A stretch of 64,000 bases of DNA from an uncultured Collinsella sp. (GTDB lineage Bacteria > Actinomycetota > Coriobacteriia > Coriobacteriales > Coriobacteriaceae), in contig CAUCLI010000001.1 in NCBI GenBank assembly GCA_958443615.1, positions 310,001 through 374,000 of the forward strand, written 5' to 3'. A model generated the notes under the pieces. That model was not told the DNA's origin. It searched no databases and saw only the letters and a program-made list of their open reading frames with translations. The position numbers were made by a program, and so were the translations under genes. Each line of letters starts with the position of its first letter. The first letter of the stretch is position 1. This document shows positions 61,853-64,000 of this stretch, piece by piece.

Positions 61853-61916
61853 GCGCGGCTTAGCTGCGCGGAAGCGGATTTGCGTCTAGAACCATCGACA
61901 GGAGGAAATCGAATAT

Positions 61917-62063
61917 GACGATTAAAAGCACTGGCACGGTGCGGCGCCTGACGGTTGGTTCTCCCATCTCGCGGTGGAGGTTCCGGGTGAGGAGACCTCC
62001 AATGAGTGGCTAGAGTCCGTGGATGACGAGCAATACTTTAATGCGGCTGACAAGGAGGCCTAA
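61917..62063 (+). pseudogene. Cupin-family protein remnant
   Basis: A good ribosome site (AGGAGGAAAT) and ATG at 61917 begin MTIKSTGTVRRLTVGS, but this frame stops quickly. Another frame gives HLAVEVPGEETSNEWLESVD and ends at the TAA at 62061-62063, matching the C-terminal tail of small cupin proteins often encoded with such reductases. The central cupin barrel is deleted. Confidence 0.65.
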
Positions 62064-62065
62064 GC

Positions 62066-63037
62066 ATGGAACAGTTGAATCTGGCGCAGGAATGGGACAA
62101 GGTGTTCCCTAAAAGCGACATGGTGGAGCACGGCAAGGTGACCTTCCATAATCGATATGGCATCACGCTGGCGGCCGATGTGTACGTGCCGAAAAATGTG
62201 GAAGGCAAGTTGCCCGCAATCGCCGTCAGCGGCCCGTTTGGCGCGGTGAAGGAGCAATCGTCCGGCCTTTATGCGCAGAAGATGGCGGAGCTGGGCTTTT
62301 TCACGCTTGCCTTCGACCCGTCCTATACCGGGGAGAGCGGCGGTGCGCCCCGGTATGTAGCATCGCCGGACATCAATACCGAGGACTTCTGCGCAGCGGT
62401 GGACTTCCTCTCGGTGCAGGAAAACGTCGATTCGGAGCGCATCGGCATCATCGGCATCTGCGGCTGGGGCGGTTTGGCAATCAATGCCGCAGCCATCGAC
62501 ACCCGCATCAAGGCCACTGCTGCGATGACGATGTACGACATGACCCGTGTGACCGCCAACGGCTATTTTGACGCCGAGGATTCCGAGCAGGCACGCTTCG
62601 AAAAGCGGAAAGCGCTGAACGCGCAACGCACCGAGGACTATAAAGACGGCAGCTACGCGCTGGCGGGCGGCGTGGTCGATCCGCTGCCGGAGGACGCGCC
62701 ACAGTTTGTGGCGGACTATTACGCCTACTACAAGACTCCGCGAGGCTACCATCCCCGCAGCCTGAACTCCAACGGTGGCTGGAATGTGACGTCCTCGCTG
62801 TCGTTTATGAATATGCCGATTTTGCAGCACGCCTGCGAGATCCGCTCCGCCGTGTTGCTGGTGCACGGCGAGAAGGCGCACTCACGCTATTTCAGCGAAA
62901 CCGCGTACGGCAAGCTGACTGGGAACAACAAGGAATTGCTCATTATCCCCGGTGCCAGCCATACCGACCTCTACGATCAGATGGATATCATTCCGTTTGA
63001 GAAGCTGAAAGCGTTCTTTGAGGAAAATCTGAAATAA
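62066..63037 (+). CDS. Alpha/beta hydrolase with Cys at the nucleophile elbow
   Basis: A 323-residue cytosolic hydrolase. ADVYVPKNVEGKLPAIAVSG and FDPSYTGESGG are typical early strands; the elbow reads GIIGICGWGG, so Cys replaces Ser as in dienelactone hydrolases; VLLVHGEKAHSRYFSE and IPGASHTDLYD supply acid and His regions. AAGGAGG lies eight bases before the start. It follows the cupin remnant by two bases. Substrate unknown. Confidence 0.85.
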   Translation: MEQLNLAQEWDKVFPKSDMVEHGKVTFHNRYGITLAADVYVPKNVEGKLPAIAVSGPFGAVKEQSSGLYAQKMAELGFFTLAFDPSYTGESGGAPRYVASPDINTEDFCAAVDFLSVQENVDSERIGIIGICGWGGLAINAAAIDTRIKATAAMTMYDMTRVTANGYFDAEDSEQARFEKRKALNAQRTEDYKDGSYALAGGVVDPLPEDAPQFVADYYAYYKTPRGYHPRSLNSNGGWNVTSSLSFMNMPILQHACEIRSAVLLVHGEKAHSRYFSETAYGKLTGNNKELLIIPGASHTDLYDQMDIIPFEKLKAFFEENLK

Positions 63038-63522
63038 GGTGCAGCTTGATTCAATACCAAGCCCCCCAGCAACGATTTTCCAGTCATGATCACAGCATAC
63101 GACTTCTGACCTGCGGAAACGCGCAGGGATAAAGTCGCTGGCTACGATTCCCTCCTCGAAATAGGCGAAGAGGGGCCGAAATGGCGAATTCACGCCCTCA
63201 GCCAGGATGTCTGCAACCTGCAACCTGCCGTTTTTTGACCCCGGGACAAAAATGAAACTGCGGGCCTTCGGTGGCCGAATAGTTTGCTGCGCTGTTCCTG
63301 TTTTGTCCCAAACTCCTATGCGAAGACACACGGCGGGATTCGGTGGCAAGACACCTAAAGCCGACGACCCAACTGGAGTTGACTGGAATGGCACAACAAC
63401 AAACGAGCGTGAAAGAGTGGGAGTGAGGTTTAAGAAACCAACTCTTTCAAAATCGAAAAAATAAGTGTCTTAACGGACGATTATCGCCTTCTCTGATAAG
63501 CGGAGCAGAGGAGGCGATTTTC
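63038..63522. other. Intergenic region, no supported gene
   Basis: About 485 bp of lower-GC DNA. Open frames exist on both strands, but none has a convincing ribosome site or recognisable domain. AT-rich sequence near 63440-63480 may hold the promoter of the AAA+ gene. It could be a decayed gene. Confidence 0.4.
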
Positions 63523-64000
63523 ATGGAGCTGTATCATCGCGAGCAATATCTGAAAAAGATTCGACCGTTCTACGATGATGACCTGATCAAGGTGATTACA
63601 GGTATTCGCCGATGCGGCAAATCGTGTCTCATGGCAAGGATTGCCGATGAATTGAGAAATCGCGGCGTCGAGGATAAGGACATCGTCTATCTCGATCTCG
63701 ATAAGCGCGGCAACCGCTCAATTAAGAGGCCTGAGCGGCTGGAGGAAAAGATCGAGTCGCTTCTTGCTGACGACGATTTCAAATATCTCTTCATCGATGA
63801 GGTGCAGAACGTCCGAGGCTGCGAGGAGATCGCGAACGCTTACAACTCGGATGGCGGCTTCTCGATATTCATCACCGGATCCAACTCGTATCTGTTGTCT
63901 GGCGAGCTGATGACCAAGCTCACCGGCCGATACGTGGAATTCGAGATGTTTACCCTGTCCTTTTCCGAGTTCCTCGATATGAAGAGGTTTATGGGCAGGG
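63523..64000 (+). CDS. AAA+ ATPase (AAA_14/DUF4143 type), 3' truncated by window
   Basis: The first 159 residues are visible. ITGIRRCGKSCLM is the Walker A region, YLFIDEVQNV Walker B, and FITGSNSYLLSGELMTKLTGR sensor 1 and the conserved AAA_14 loop; FTLSFSEFL follows. GCAGAGGAGG precedes the ATG at 63523. Members carry a C-terminal DUF4143 nuclease-like domain, which would lie beyond the window. Often found in variable genomic regions; biological role unclear. Confidence 0.88.
   Translation, partial: MELYHREQYLKKIRPFYDDDLIKVITGIRRCGKSCLMARIADELRNRGVEDKDIVYLDLDKRGNRSIKRPERLEEKIESLLADDDFKYLFIDEVQNVRGCEEIANAYNSDGGFSIFITGSNSYLLSGELMTKLTGRYVEFEMFTLSFSEFLDMKRFMGR

Noticed and set aside
63207..63464. 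85-codon open frame before the AAA+ gene
   Set aside because: No ribosome site or recognisable motif; composition looks non-coding.

Overview
The window is GC-rich, densely coded DNA from an anaerobic actinobacterium, most like Coriobacteriia and probably Collinsella. This is inferred from GC content and gene style: LPXTG-anchored glycosidases, an actinobacterial GlnR-like orphan regulator, an EFR1-type ferredoxin-flavodoxin, Tat-exported flavin proteins and Feo iron uptake. No 16S or marker comparison could be run.

Layout. 1-4.4 kb: end of an M24-type peptidase, a GNAT acetyltransferase, an EamA transporter and a threonine-aldolase-like PLP enzyme. 4.7-22.9 kb: four consecutive large sortase-anchored surface proteins (a clan GH-A-like glycoside hydrolase with LamG; a GH84 hexosaminidase; a GH20 hexosaminidase; a parallel beta-helix adhesin), apparently a host-glycan degradation island. 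23-31.7 kb: hisS, ppc, a decayed TraX-family gene, an HTH/zeta-like toxin-antitoxin pair and aspS. 31.9-36.5 kb: a 46-residue membrane peptide, an FMN reductase, and a TPP-riboswitch-controlled thiamine/precursor uptake locus. 36.8-40.2 kb: feoA-feoA-feoB plus a FeoB-associated Cys-rich peptide. 40.4-50 kb: class III FBPase, a glutamine-synthetase homologue with degenerate metal ligands beside a GlnR-like regulator, an HtrA protease, an asparaginase and guaA. 50.2-51.5 kb: an AlbA_2/ATPase regulator with an operator-like promoter. 52-63 kb: a redox region (LysR, two aldo/keto reductases, Tat/lipoprotein flavodoxin, ferredoxin-flavodoxin, lipoprotein hydrolase, DUF4405-like membrane protein, iron alcohol dehydrogenase, MerR, FMN reductases), with two decayed genes. 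63.5-64 kb: start of an AAA+ ATPase.

Strongest observations. All four surface genes carry a G9 or C8 homopolymer at a position where slippage would switch expression: two next to promoter -10 elements and two inside signal-peptide codons. I noticed no other run of this length in the window. Together they look like a phase-variable glycan-foraging surface module. Two of the genes also share CGAAC/GTTCG motifs resembling DeoR-family operators. Second, the glutamine synthetase homologue lacks three of the six canonical metal ligands and sits 65 bp from a GlnR-like regulator, suggesting a nitrogen-sensing pseudoenzyme pair. Short MITE-like inverted-repeat elements and 33-bp tandem repeats lie in several intergenic gaps.
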